Below are positions 50,138 to 57,201 of a DNA stretch of 64,000 nucleotides, piece after piece. Every line of letters starts with the position of its first letter. The stretch's first letter is position 1. The stretch comes from CAVVGB01 sp963747715 (GTDB taxonomy: Bacteria; Actinomycetota; Thermoleophilia; Gaiellales; Gaiellaceae), in assembly GCA_963747715.1 (NCBI GenBank), contig CAVVGB010000005.1, forward strand, positions 120,253-184,252, given 5' to 3'. The position numbers and the translations under genes were made by a program. Under the pieces are notes generated by a model that did no database searches, was not told the DNA's origin, and worked only from the letters and a program-made list of their open reading frames with translations.

Positions 50138-51284
50138 CTCGCGCCCGCCAGCTCGACGACGCGCTCGGCCGCCGAGAGCATCGTCTCCTCGACGTGGAGG
50201 TTGGGAGGCGCCGCGTCGGTGAGCATCGCCGCGACCCTCCTCGGCGTTGGTGCCGTCGAGGCGCACGACGATCGGGAGCGTCGATCGTCATCCGTTCGAG
50301 CGCCGTGAGGATGCCCCGTGCGACCTCGTCGCCGCGGGTGATGCCGCCGAAGATGTTGAAGAGGATGCCGCGCACGTCCGCATCGGACGTGATGACCTCG
50401 AGCGCGGCCACGACTCCCTCCGCGTCACCGCCGCCGCCGAGGTCGCAGAAGTTCGCGGGCCGCCCGCCCACCTGGTCGATGACGTCGAGGGTCGACATGA
50501 CGAGGCCGGCGCCGTTTCCGAGGATGCCGATGTCACCGTCCAGCTTCACGTACGTGACGTCCTTCTCACGCGCCAAGCGCTCTCGCGGGTCGGCGGCTTC
50601 GGGGTCGCGCATCTCGGCAATGTCGGGGTGCCGGAAAAGCGCGTTGTCGTCCACGCTGAACTTCGAGTCGAGCGCCTTCACCTCCCCGGACGACGTGACG
50701 ATCAAGGGGTTGACCTCGCAGAGCATCGCGTCGGCCCCGACGAACGCGTCGTAGAGCTTCTGGATGAGCCCGATGACCTGCTTCTGCTCGTCGGGGTCGT
50801 CGACGCCCGCCGTAAAGCAGAGCCAGCGCGCCTGGTAGGGCTGAAAGCCGACCAGCGGGTCGACGTGCAGGCGTGCGAGCGCCTCGGGAGAGCGCTCGGC
50901 GACCTCCTCGATGTCGACGCCGCCCTCGGTCGTCAGCATGAAGAGCGGCTTCTTCTCGCCCCGGTCGAAGGTGAGCGAGAGGTAGTACTCCTTGGCGATG
51001 TCCGAGGCCGCCTCGATCCACACTTTGCGAACGACGTGGCCGCGGATGTCCATGCCGAGGATCTCCGACGCATGGGCGTGCGCCTCGTCGGGAGAATTGG
51101 CGAGCTTGATGCCGCCGGCCTTCCCGCGCCCGCCGGTCAGCACCTGCGCCTTGACGACGACCTGGCCGCCGAGCTCCGCGGCGGCCGCACGCGCGTCCTC
51201 CGGCGTTGTCGCAAGCCGTCCCTCCGAGACCGGGATGCCGAAGCGCGCGAACAGCTCTTTCCCCTGGTACTCGTAGAGGTCCAC
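50134..51284 (-). CDS. sucC: Succinate-CoA ligase, beta subunit, with two apparent indels
   Basis: The ATP-grasp subunit of succinyl-CoA synthetase. It starts DLYEYQGKELFARFGIPVSE at GTG 51284. It has nucleotide-binding VVVKAQVLTGGRGKAGGIKL, LCEVNPLIVTSSGEVKALD, KLDGDIGILGNGAGLVMSTL, ANFCDLGGGGDAEGVVAALE and FNIFGGITRGDEVARGIL. Near 50280 and 50228 the frame slips twice. Corrected, it reads IVVRLDGTNAEEGR then MLTDAAPPNLHVEETMLSAA, the normal ending. Joined length ~383 residues. Confidence 0.92.
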
Positions 51285-51351
51285 CGGCGCGGGCGAGTCT
51301 ATCCGCAACGCTGTAGCCTTCCGGCCCCACTCACGACACCGGGAGGAACCG

Positions 51352-51513
51352 ATGACCAGCTTGAGGGACGAGGACATCCAGAGCGGGCGCGCAGCCACAC
51401 AGGTGCGCAGCGAAATGCCCGGTGACCAGGACCAGGACGATCAGGACTCGGACTCCGACGACTCGGACGCCGACTCGAGCGACGCGGATACCGACACCAC
51501 AGACCCGAGCTAG
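51352..51513 (+). CDS. Small, very acidic Asp/Ser/Thr-rich peptide (53 residues)
   Basis: Starts at ATG 51352 with a strong site GGGAGGAACC just before it. Residues 1-22 are mixed (MTSLRDEDIQSGRAATQVRS). Residues 24-53 are almost only Asp, Ser, Thr, Gln and Ala (DQDQDDQDSDSDD, then SDADSSDADTDTTDPS). It has no hydrophobic segment or Cys. It lies directly before, and in another frame overlaps the 5' extension of, a cupin-4 oxygenase gene. The bipartite layout (short conserved-looking leader plus low-complexity core) is like a ribosomal peptide precursor. That role is inference; it may also be a simple acidic protein. Confidence 0.6.
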   Translation: MTSLRDEDIQSGRAATQVRSEMPGDQDQDDQDSDSDDSDADSSDADTDTTDPS

Positions 51514-52735
51514 CACCACCGCGGAGCGCGCCCTCGCGCGCTGCATCGAGCCGGTCTCGGCGGAAGAGTTCTTCGCCGAGCACTGGGAGCGGAAGCCGCT
51601 TGTCGTCGCGCGCGACGAGGGCGGGCGCTTCGACGACCTTCTTTCGCTCGCTGAGGTCGAGCGCCTCATCTGCTCGAGCGGCATCCGCTACCCGTCGATT
51701 CGCCTGGTCAAGGCGGGCGCCACGATCTCGCGGCGCGACTACACCGCCGATCTTCCCTGGCGACCGGACCCGCTAACCGGGACGGCCGATGTGCGCCGCG
51801 TGCTCGCCGAGTTCGACGCGGGCGCAACCGTGGTGCTCCAGGCGCTCCACCACACGTGGGAGCCGCTCGCGCGCTTCTGCCGTTCGCTCGAGCTGCTCCT
51901 CGACCACGCCGTCCAAACGAACGCGTACTTCACGCCGCGCGATTCGCAGGGCCTCGCCGTTCACCACGACACGCACGACGTCTTCGTCCTGCAGGTGCAC
52001 GGCGAGAAGCGTTGGCTCGTGTACGAGCCCGCCTGGCCGCTGCCGCTCAAGAATCAGCGCTACCGCAAGGAGCTCGGCAGGCCGGGCGAGGCCGTCCACG
52101 ACGTCGTGCTTCGCCCCGGCGACACGCTCTACATGCCGCGGGGCTGGCTGCACATGGCCACGACGTCGCAAACCGATTCGCTGCACCTCACGGTCGGCGT
52201 CAACGTCTACAGCTGGCTCGACGCCCTCAAGGCCGCGCTCGAGGAGTGCGGCGACGACGTCGACTTCCGCCGCGAGGCGAGGCCGGACAGCGACCTCCAG
52301 GAGGAGCTCGTGGCACGCCTGCTCGAGCGGCTCGAACCGGACGAGGTCACCCGGCGAAGGCGCAAGCGCTTCGTCAAGAGCCGCCGCCCGGTCCTCGCGG
52401 GCCAGCTGTCACAGCTGCGCGCGCTCGACAGCCTCACGGAGGACACGCTCCTCGAGCGACGCGACACCGTCGTCGCCGACATGGCCGTCGTCGGTGACAC
52501 GGTCAAGCTCTTCTTCGACGGCCACCACCTCGAGCTTCCGGCCGACCTCGAGCGCGACGTCGAGTTCATGGTCGAGACAGACGAGCCGTTTCGCCCGTCC
52601 GACCTTCCCGGTCAGCTCGACGAGGAGAGCCGCCTGGTTCTCATCCGCCGTCTCGTCCGCGAGGGATTCCTGGAGGTCAGCGCGGACGAACGCGCTGGCC
52701 CGTCGCCACGAAGCGACGAGCGCGCTGCGGAGTAG
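51422..52735 (+). CDS. Cupin-4 / JmjC-like Fe(II)-2-oxoglutarate oxygenase
   Basis: The conserved part begins at ~51520 with ALARCIEPVSAEEFFAEHWE and KPLVVARDEG. The facial triad is visible in LAVHHDTHDVFVLQVHGEKR (HxD region) and the distal His in LYMPRGWLHMATTS. A C-terminal winged-helix-like region (LVARLLERLEPDEVTRRRRK; FLEVSADERA) follows, as in ROXA/Mina53-type protein hydroxylases. These hydroxylate residues in proteins such as ribosomal proteins. The only in-frame start upstream is GTG 51422, which would add an Arg/Thr-rich leader overlapping the acidic peptide gene, so the true start is uncertain. It overlaps the convergent gene by 59 bases. Confidence 0.85.
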   Translation: MTRTRTIRTRTPTTRTPTRATRIPTPQTRASTTAERALARCIEPVSAEEFFAEHWERKPLVVARDEGGRFDDLLSLAEVERLICSSGIRYPSIRLVKAGATISRRDYTADLPWRPDPLTGTADVRRVLAEFDAGATVVLQALHHTWEPLARFCRSLELLLDHAVQTNAYFTPRDSQGLAVHHDTHDVFVLQVHGEKRWLVYEPAWPLPLKNQRYRKELGRPGEAVHDVVLRPGDTLYMPRGWLHMATTSQTDSLHLTVGVNVYSWLDALKAALEECGDDVDFRREARPDSDLQEELVARLLERLEPDEVTRRRRKRFVKSRRPVLAGQLSQLRALDSLTEDTLLERRDTVVADMAVVGDTVKLFFDGHHLELPADLERDVEFMVETDEPFRPSDLPGQLDEESRLVLIRRLVREGFLEVSADERAGPSPRSDERAAE

Positions 52736-53612
52736 CCGCGGAGCACGTCAAGAAGACGGGCTCCTCCGACAGCTCGGCGACGACGTCGATCTCGTGGACG
52801 CCCTCGGCGCTCACGATGTCGACGGTCCAGCCACTCTCGGCCGCCCGCACGCCGCCGAGCGACACGTCGTCGATCCCCCGTAGCCCTGTCGTCTCGCGCA
52901 CGAGCCGCTCGGCCGCCTGCACCGCAAACGTGTACGCCGACCGGCCCCGGTAGCGCTCGAGGTCGATCTCGCCGTCGAGGTACGAAGCGAGCAGCGGCGC
53001 GACGTCCTCGTCGCCGACGCGCCCGAAGTAGAGGCCCTCGGGGAGACAGACGACGTTGCCGGCAAATCGGTCGCCGCCCACGTGCGTTGCCTGCCACACC
53101 CAGGTCGGCTCCGTCTCCGCGCACATCCGCTCGTACAACTGATGTCCGTACTTCGCGCAGCAGCGGTCTCGCTTGCCGTGCGTGCAGACCAGGAACAGCG
53201 GGTGATCGAGGGGGACGCCGGGAACACCGGAGTCGCGCAGCGCCGAGACGAGGTCGAGCGAGAGGAGATCCTCGTGACGCTCGAACTCCACGCGGTAGAG
53301 GCGCTCCTCGCCCTGCCGCGAGGAGCCGAAGAAGAGCGTGCGGCGGGGATCCGGCCGGCGTTCCGGCTTCTTGACGAACAGCAGGCGTGAGTGCGGTAGG
53401 CGTGCGAGTTGGTCGCGCAGGTGAGCTTTCAGCTCGGCCGACAGCAGGCTGTCGCCGAGGACGTCGCGGCTCCAAAGGCCTCGGTACTCGACGAGGATCC
53501 AATGGTCGACCCGGCTCGCGGTCGCGGCGAGGGACTCGGTGCCGGCCGCGGAGACGTCGGCGCAGAGCGCTCTGCGGTTGACGACTTTCGGGTCTTCGAG
53601 GGAGACCGCCAC
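52677..53612 (-). CDS. Sucrase/ferredoxin-like (Suc_Fer) thioredoxin-fold [2Fe-2S] protein
   Basis: 311 residues. Family hallmarks are LFLVCTHGKRDRCCAKYGHQ (three Cys and a His for the cluster) and HVGGDRFAGNVVCLPEGLYF (~180). The first Cys of the protein lies in NRRALCADVS. The family shares the thioredoxin-like ferredoxin fold. The name sucrase rests on a plant report and should not be taken literally. A C-terminal ~90-residue domain follows (EIDLERYRGRSAYTFAVQAA). GTG 53612 has a TAACCT box 6 bases upstream. Confidence 0.85.
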   Translation of the reverse strand: MAVSLEDPKVVNRRALCADVSAAGTESLAATASRVDHWILVEYRGLWSRDVLGDSLLSAELKAHLRDQLARLPHSRLLFVKKPERRPDPRRTLFFGSSRQGEERLYRVEFERHEDLLSLDLVSALRDSGVPGVPLDHPLFLVCTHGKRDRCCAKYGHQLYERMCAETEPTWVWQATHVGGDRFAGNVVCLPEGLYFGRVGDEDVAPLLASYLDGEIDLERYRGRSAYTFAVQAAERLVRETTGLRGIDDVSLGGVRAAESGWTVDIVSAEGVHEIDVVAELSEEPVFLTCSAATPQRARRFVATGQRVRPR

Positions 53613-53618
53613 GGCGTA

Positions 53619-53624
53619 AGGTTA
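53619..53624 (-). promoter_or_regulatory. -10 box (TAACCT) of a likely leaderless transcript
   Basis: On the minus strand TAACCT ends exactly 6 bases before the GTG start at 53612. Confidence 0.5.
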
Positions 53625-53627
53625 CCC

Positions 53628-55385
53628 TTACAAGTCTCCCTCCTGCGCCACCGTGCAGATGACCTGGCCGGTCTTTACGGGCTCGCCGGGAGCGACCGTG
53701 AGCCCCGTCACGCGACCGGCTCGGTGCGCGGTGATCTCGTTCTCCATCTTCATCGCCTCGACGACGCAGATCACCTGGCCCTCGCGCACCTCGTCGCCCT
53801 CGGAAACCTCGACGGCGAGCACGGTTCCCTGCATCGGGCTGACGACCGCTTCGCGCGCGGCGCCGTGCCCTGCTCCCCCGCCGGCGCGCTCTCGGCGGCG
53901 CCGCGCGAGCTCCGCGTGGGGCGGCTCGGGGCGCATGACCTTCACCTCGTAGCGGCGGCTGTCGAGCTCGACGTGGAGCACCTGCTCGCGCGCCGGACCG
54001 GCAGGCGCTCGTGCGGTCACCGCTTCTTCCGGTTCGGTGGACGCCGCGATCTCCTCCACGACGCCGCGACACGTCGTTCCGTTCGTGAAGCACGAGTGCG
54101 AGAGGAGGCGCCGGTGAAAGCCGATCAGCGTCGTCACCCCTCCGACCTCGAACTCGCCGAGCGCGCGGAGCATGCGCGCACGCGCGCGCTCGCGGTCCGT
54201 GTCCCACACGCACAGCTTCGCGATCAGGGGGTCGTAGAGCCTGACCACCTCGCTCCCTTCGGCGACGCCCGAGTCGACGCGAACGCCCGGGCCTGCAGGC
54301 TCGCGGTACGCCGTGATGATCCCGGGCGCGGGGAGAAAGCCGTTGGCCGGGTCTTCGGCGTTGATGCGGCATTCGATCGCGTGGCCCGCAAAGCGAACGT
54401 CCTCTTGCGTGAGCGAAAGAGGCTCGCCCGCCGCGATCAGAATCTGCTCGCGCACGAGGTCGACGCCGGTCACGAGCTCGGTGACCGTGTGCTCGACCTG
54501 GATGCGCGTGTTCATCTCGAGGAAGTAGTAGGAGCCGTCCGGCGCGAGCAGCCCCTCGATCGTTCCCGCGCTGACGTAGCCGGCCGCGCGCGCTGCGTCG
54601 ACTGCGATTGCGCCGATCCGCTCGCGCAGCTCCGGCGTGACCGCCGGGGACGGCGTCTCTTCGACCAGCTTCTGGTGGCGGCGTTGGATGGTGCAGTCGC
54701 GCTCGCCGAGATGGATGACTTTCCCGCCCGCGTCGGCGAGGACCTGCACTTCGACGTGGCGCGGGTCCTCGATGAACTTCTCGACGTACACGGTCGAGTC
54801 GGCGAAGTACGCCTCGCCCTCCCGCTTGGCCGAGGCGAAGGCTCGTTCCGCCTCGGCCGCCGCCTCGACGACCTTGAGGCCCTTGCCGCCGCCGCCCGCC
54901 GACGCCTTGATCGCGACCGGCCAGCCGTACTCGTCCCCGAGGCGCACGACGTCGTCGGCGGACTCGACCGCCTCGGTCGTCCCCGGCACGATTGGCACCC
55001 CCGCCGCCTTCATGAGCTCGCGCGCCGCCACCTTGGACCCCATGAGCTCGATCGCCTCCGGCGGGGGGCCGATCCACACGAGCCCCGCCTCGCCGCACGC
55101 GCGCGCAAAGTCGGCGTTCTCGGCGAGGAAGCCGTAGCCGGGATGCACGGCCTCGGCGCCTGCGCGCCTCGCCGTCTCGACGATCCGCTCCTGGTTCAAG
55201 TAGCTCTCGGCCGGCGCGCCTGGCCCGAGCAGGTAGGCCTCGTCCGCGAGGGCGGCGTGCAGCGACCCGCGGTCGGCCTCGGAGTAGACGCCGACCGTGC
55301 CGATGCCGAGCTCGCGCAGGGTCCGAAAGACCCGGATGGCGATCTCCGCCCGGTTGGCCACGAGGACCTTCGTGAACGGCGGCAT
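53628..55385 (-). CDS. Acyl-CoA (acetyl/propionyl-CoA) carboxylase, biotin carboxylase plus biotin carrier subunit
   Basis: 585 residues. The biotin carboxylase domain (1-445) has VLVANRAEIAIRVFRTLREL, HPGYGFLAENADFARAC, the Gly-rich ATP loop ASAGGGGKGLKVV, RDCTIQRRHQKLVEE, FLEMNTRIQVEHTVTELVTG. A linker follows, then the biotinyl domain (~515-585) with Lys in VVEAMKMENEITAHR. It carries out ATP-dependent carboxylation of biotin. The carboxyltransferase partner is probably the gene at 60151-61719. With the mutase at 62213 this points to propionyl-CoA, though acetyl-CoA use is equally possible in Actinobacteria. Divergent from pgsA. Confidence 0.92.
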   Translation of the reverse strand: MPPFTKVLVANRAEIAIRVFRTLRELGIGTVGVYSEADRGSLHAALADEAYLLGPGAPAESYLNQERIVETARRAGAEAVHPGYGFLAENADFARACGEAGLVWIGPPPEAIELMGSKVAARELMKAAGVPIVPGTTEAVESADDVVRLGDEYGWPVAIKASAGGGGKGLKVVEAAAEAERAFASAKREGEAYFADSTVYVEKFIEDPRHVEVQVLADAGGKVIHLGERDCTIQRRHQKLVEETPSPAVTPELRERIGAIAVDAARAAGYVSAGTIEGLLAPDGSYYFLEMNTRIQVEHTVTELVTGVDLVREQILIAAGEPLSLTQEDVRFAGHAIECRINAEDPANGFLPAPGIITAYREPAGPGVRVDSGVAEGSEVVRLYDPLIAKLCVWDTDRERARARMLRALGEFEVGGVTTLIGFHRRLLSHSCFTNGTTCRGVVEEIAASTEPEEAVTARAPAGPAREQVLHVELDSRRYEVKVMRPEPPHAELARRRRERAGGGAGHGAAREAVVSPMQGTVLAVEVSEGDEVREGQVICVVEAMKMENEITAHRAGRVTGLTVAPGEPVKTGQVICTVAQEGDL

Positions 55386-55408
55386 GGGCGGACGTATTCT
55401 GTCCCGCG

Positions 55409-55945
55409 GTGAAGTTCGCAGACCAGCTCACGGTCGCCCGCATCGCCGCGACGCCGGTCGTTCTCGTCCTCTTCGCGTGGGACTTCCCCAATCACGACTA
55501 TTGGGCGACGGCCGTTTTCGCAGCCGCGATGGCAACCGACACGGTCGACGGCTGGTGGGCACGGCGGACGTCGACCTCCAATCTCGGGAGCCTCCTCGAC
55601 CCCGCCGCGGACAAGATCCTCGTGTTCGCGACGCTGATCATGCTCGTCGAGCGCGTGTTCCCACCGTGGATGATCGCTCTCATGGTCGCCCGCGAGTTCC
55701 TCGTCGCCGGCCTGCGCCTGGCCGCTCTCGAGCGCGGCGTCGTCATGAGCGCCCGCGATCTCAGCAAGCTGAAGACGTGGTCTCAGGCGGTTGCCGCGGG
55801 GCTCGGCGGCCTTGCCGCTGGCGGGGCTTTCTCCACGGACATCGCTTGGTGGGCGGGTTTGGTCGCGCTCGTGCTTACCTGGGTGTCGGGCCTCGACTAC
55901 GCCCGCAGCGCCCCGAGCCTCCTTCGTGGACACCAACCTGCGTAA
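55409..55945 (+). CDS. pgsA: CDP-diacylglycerol-glycerol-3-phosphate 3-phosphatidyltransferase
   Basis: 178-residue inner-membrane enzyme making phosphatidylglycerophosphate. It has the CDP-alcohol phosphotransferase signature DTVDGWWARRTSTSNLGSLL plus DPAADK (D-G-x2-A-R-x8-G-x3-D-x3-D) and about five TM helices (ARIAATPVVLVLFAW; ILVFATLIMLVERVF; AVAAGLGGLAAGGAF; WWAGLVALVLTWVSG). REFLVAGLRLAALERG is typical of PgsA. A TATTCT box ends 8 bases before GTG 55409. It overlaps the acetyltransferase gene by 20 bases. Confidence 0.92.
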   Translation: MKFADQLTVARIAATPVVLVLFAWDFPNHDYWATAVFAAAMATDTVDGWWARRTSTSNLGSLLDPAADKILVFATLIMLVERVFPPWMIALMVAREFLVAGLRLAALERGVVMSARDLSKLKTWSQAVAAGLGGLAAGGAFSTDIAWWAGLVALVLTWVSGLDYARSAPSLLRGHQPA

Positions 55946-56813
55946 CTTCCGCCGCGACGACGCGGACCAGGTCGTCGCGCTTGCCCGGCAGGCCTACGCC
56001 CGGCCGGAGGAGCACGTGGGAAATCCCATCTGGCCGACCCGGGAGGAGCTCGAAAGCGAGATCTCCGACTGGGACCCACCCGCCACGGAGACGCTTCTCG
56101 TCGCCGAGGACGGCGACGGGGTGGTCGGCATCGGCGGGGTCGAGGCGGGCGGTGGAAGCCCCGAGGTAGCCGACCTCTTCGGCCCGGTGGTGGCCAAGCG
56201 GGCGCAGGGCCGACGCCTCGGCTCGCGCCTGCTCGCCGAGTCGATCGCGCTCGCCCGTGTCCACGGCGCATCGGTCGTCGATGCGGCCATCGGCACGAGC
56301 AACCGCCGCGGCCGCGTCCTCCTCGAGCGGAACGGGTTCGCGCCGAGAGGACCGGTTCAAGCCTTCTACGAGCTTCGGCCCCAGGATCACCGGCCGGCCC
56401 CGCCCTCGCCGGAGGGGCTGACGGTGCGCCGCGCCAACCGGGCGGACGAGGACCCTGTGTTCGCCCTCTACCAGGAGTGCTTCCCGGACGGGCGCTTCCC
56501 CGAGGACTGGCTTCTGGCCGGCCTGGACGAGGGCGTCGTCCACCTGGCCGAGCTCGACGGCTCGCCGGTGGCATTCCTGACGATCGACCGCCCCGATCGC
56601 TGGATCTACCTCGTGGGAGTCAGGGCCGAGGCCCGGGGCCGCGGCATCGGCGGGTTCCTGCTCTCCCGGGCGCTCGAGAGCTACTGGGGAGAACACCCGG
56701 GCGACATGCTCGGCCTCGCCACTCGAGCCGACAACACCCCGGCCATCAGGCTCTATCGGGGCCAGGGGTTCCGCCCGACCCTGCTGCTTCAGCCCTACGA
56801 GCTCGTTCTCTGA
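55926..56813 (+). CDS. Tandem GNAT acetyltransferase
   Basis: 295 residues with two GNAT domains. Domain 1 (~1-145) opens RNFRRDDADQVVALARQAYA and has a weak acetyl-CoA loop AKRAQGRRLGSRLLAE. Domain 2 (~155-295) has a canonical loop GVRAEARGRGIGGFLLSRAL and the terminal ADNTPAIRLYRGQGFRPTL. MshD-like (mycothiol synthase) enzymes share the tandem layout, but I see no further support for that substrate. GTG 55926 is inside the pgsA 3' end, so the genes are coupled. Confidence 0.85.
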   Translation: MDTNLRNFRRDDADQVVALARQAYARPEEHVGNPIWPTREELESEISDWDPPATETLLVAEDGDGVVGIGGVEAGGGSPEVADLFGPVVAKRAQGRRLGSRLLAESIALARVHGASVVDAAIGTSNRRGRVLLERNGFAPRGPVQAFYELRPQDHRPAPPSPEGLTVRRANRADEDPVFALYQECFPDGRFPEDWLLAGLDEGVVHLAELDGSPVAFLTIDRPDRWIYLVGVRAEARGRGIGGFLLSRALESYWGEHPGDMLGLATRADNTPAIRLYRGQGFRPTLLLQPYELVL

Positions 56814-56962
56814 CCCTCGGAATCGTCGTCCAGAGCCTCTTCCTGGCCCCGCCGCCACCAGGCGCTCCGGGCCTCGACCGGCTCCTGGAACAGGCGGGCC
56901 AGGGCGACCTCGAGCGCCTCACGTTCCTCGGCGGTCGGCTCCGGCTCGAAATCCGGTCTCAT
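56795..56962 (-). CDS. Small 55-residue protein, possible acyl-CoA carboxylase epsilon-like subunit
   Basis: ATG 56962 to the stop at 56795 gives MRPDFEPEPTAEEREALEVA, then LARLFQEPVEARSAWWRRGQ, ending in an acidic tail. The layout Pro/Glu start, E-E-x-x-A-L helix and a Ser-Ala-Trp near the end resembles the small epsilon subunits of actinobacterial acyl-CoA carboxylases. Carboxylase genes lie on both sides (53.6-55.4 and 60.1-61.7 kb), but not adjacent. The match is by eye only. It overlaps the end of the acetyltransferase gene by 19 bases. Confidence 0.5.
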   Translation of the reverse strand: MRPDFEPEPTAEEREALEVALARLFQEPVEARSAWWRRGQEEALDDDSEGQRTSS

Positions 56963-57087
56963 TGCTGTATTTCAGCCATTTTCCACAGGCTGGGGAAATC
57001 ACTAGAAAGGGGGATGATGCCTTACCCCGCGCCAATGAATACTCAGCAAGTCAAAGGCGTCCGACTCTGGGAGAAGGGAAGGGACAA

Positions 57088-57180
57088 ATGCTTCACTGGA
57101 AGGCAAAGCTGGCATCCGTTGCCGTCGTAGCCGCCCTCCTGGCCTCGTTCCTCGCTGAGGGCGAAGGCTGGGCCTGGTAG
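57088..57180 (+). CDS. Small 30-residue membrane peptide
   Basis: ATG 57088 with GGGAAGGG upstream encodes MLHWKAKLASVAVVAALLAS then FLAEGEGWAW. It is a single hydrophobic helix preceded by two Lys and ended by an acidic, Trp-containing tail, as in single-pass small membrane proteins. It lies 21 bases before the GGDEF/HD-GYP gene, same strand. Below normal gene-call length; function unknown. The ~125 bases upstream of it (56963-57087) hold nothing else I recognise. Confidence 0.45.
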   Translation: MLHWKAKLASVAVVAALLASFLAEGEGWAW

Positions 57181-57201
57181 CACGAAACCGGTAGAAAAAC
57201 A

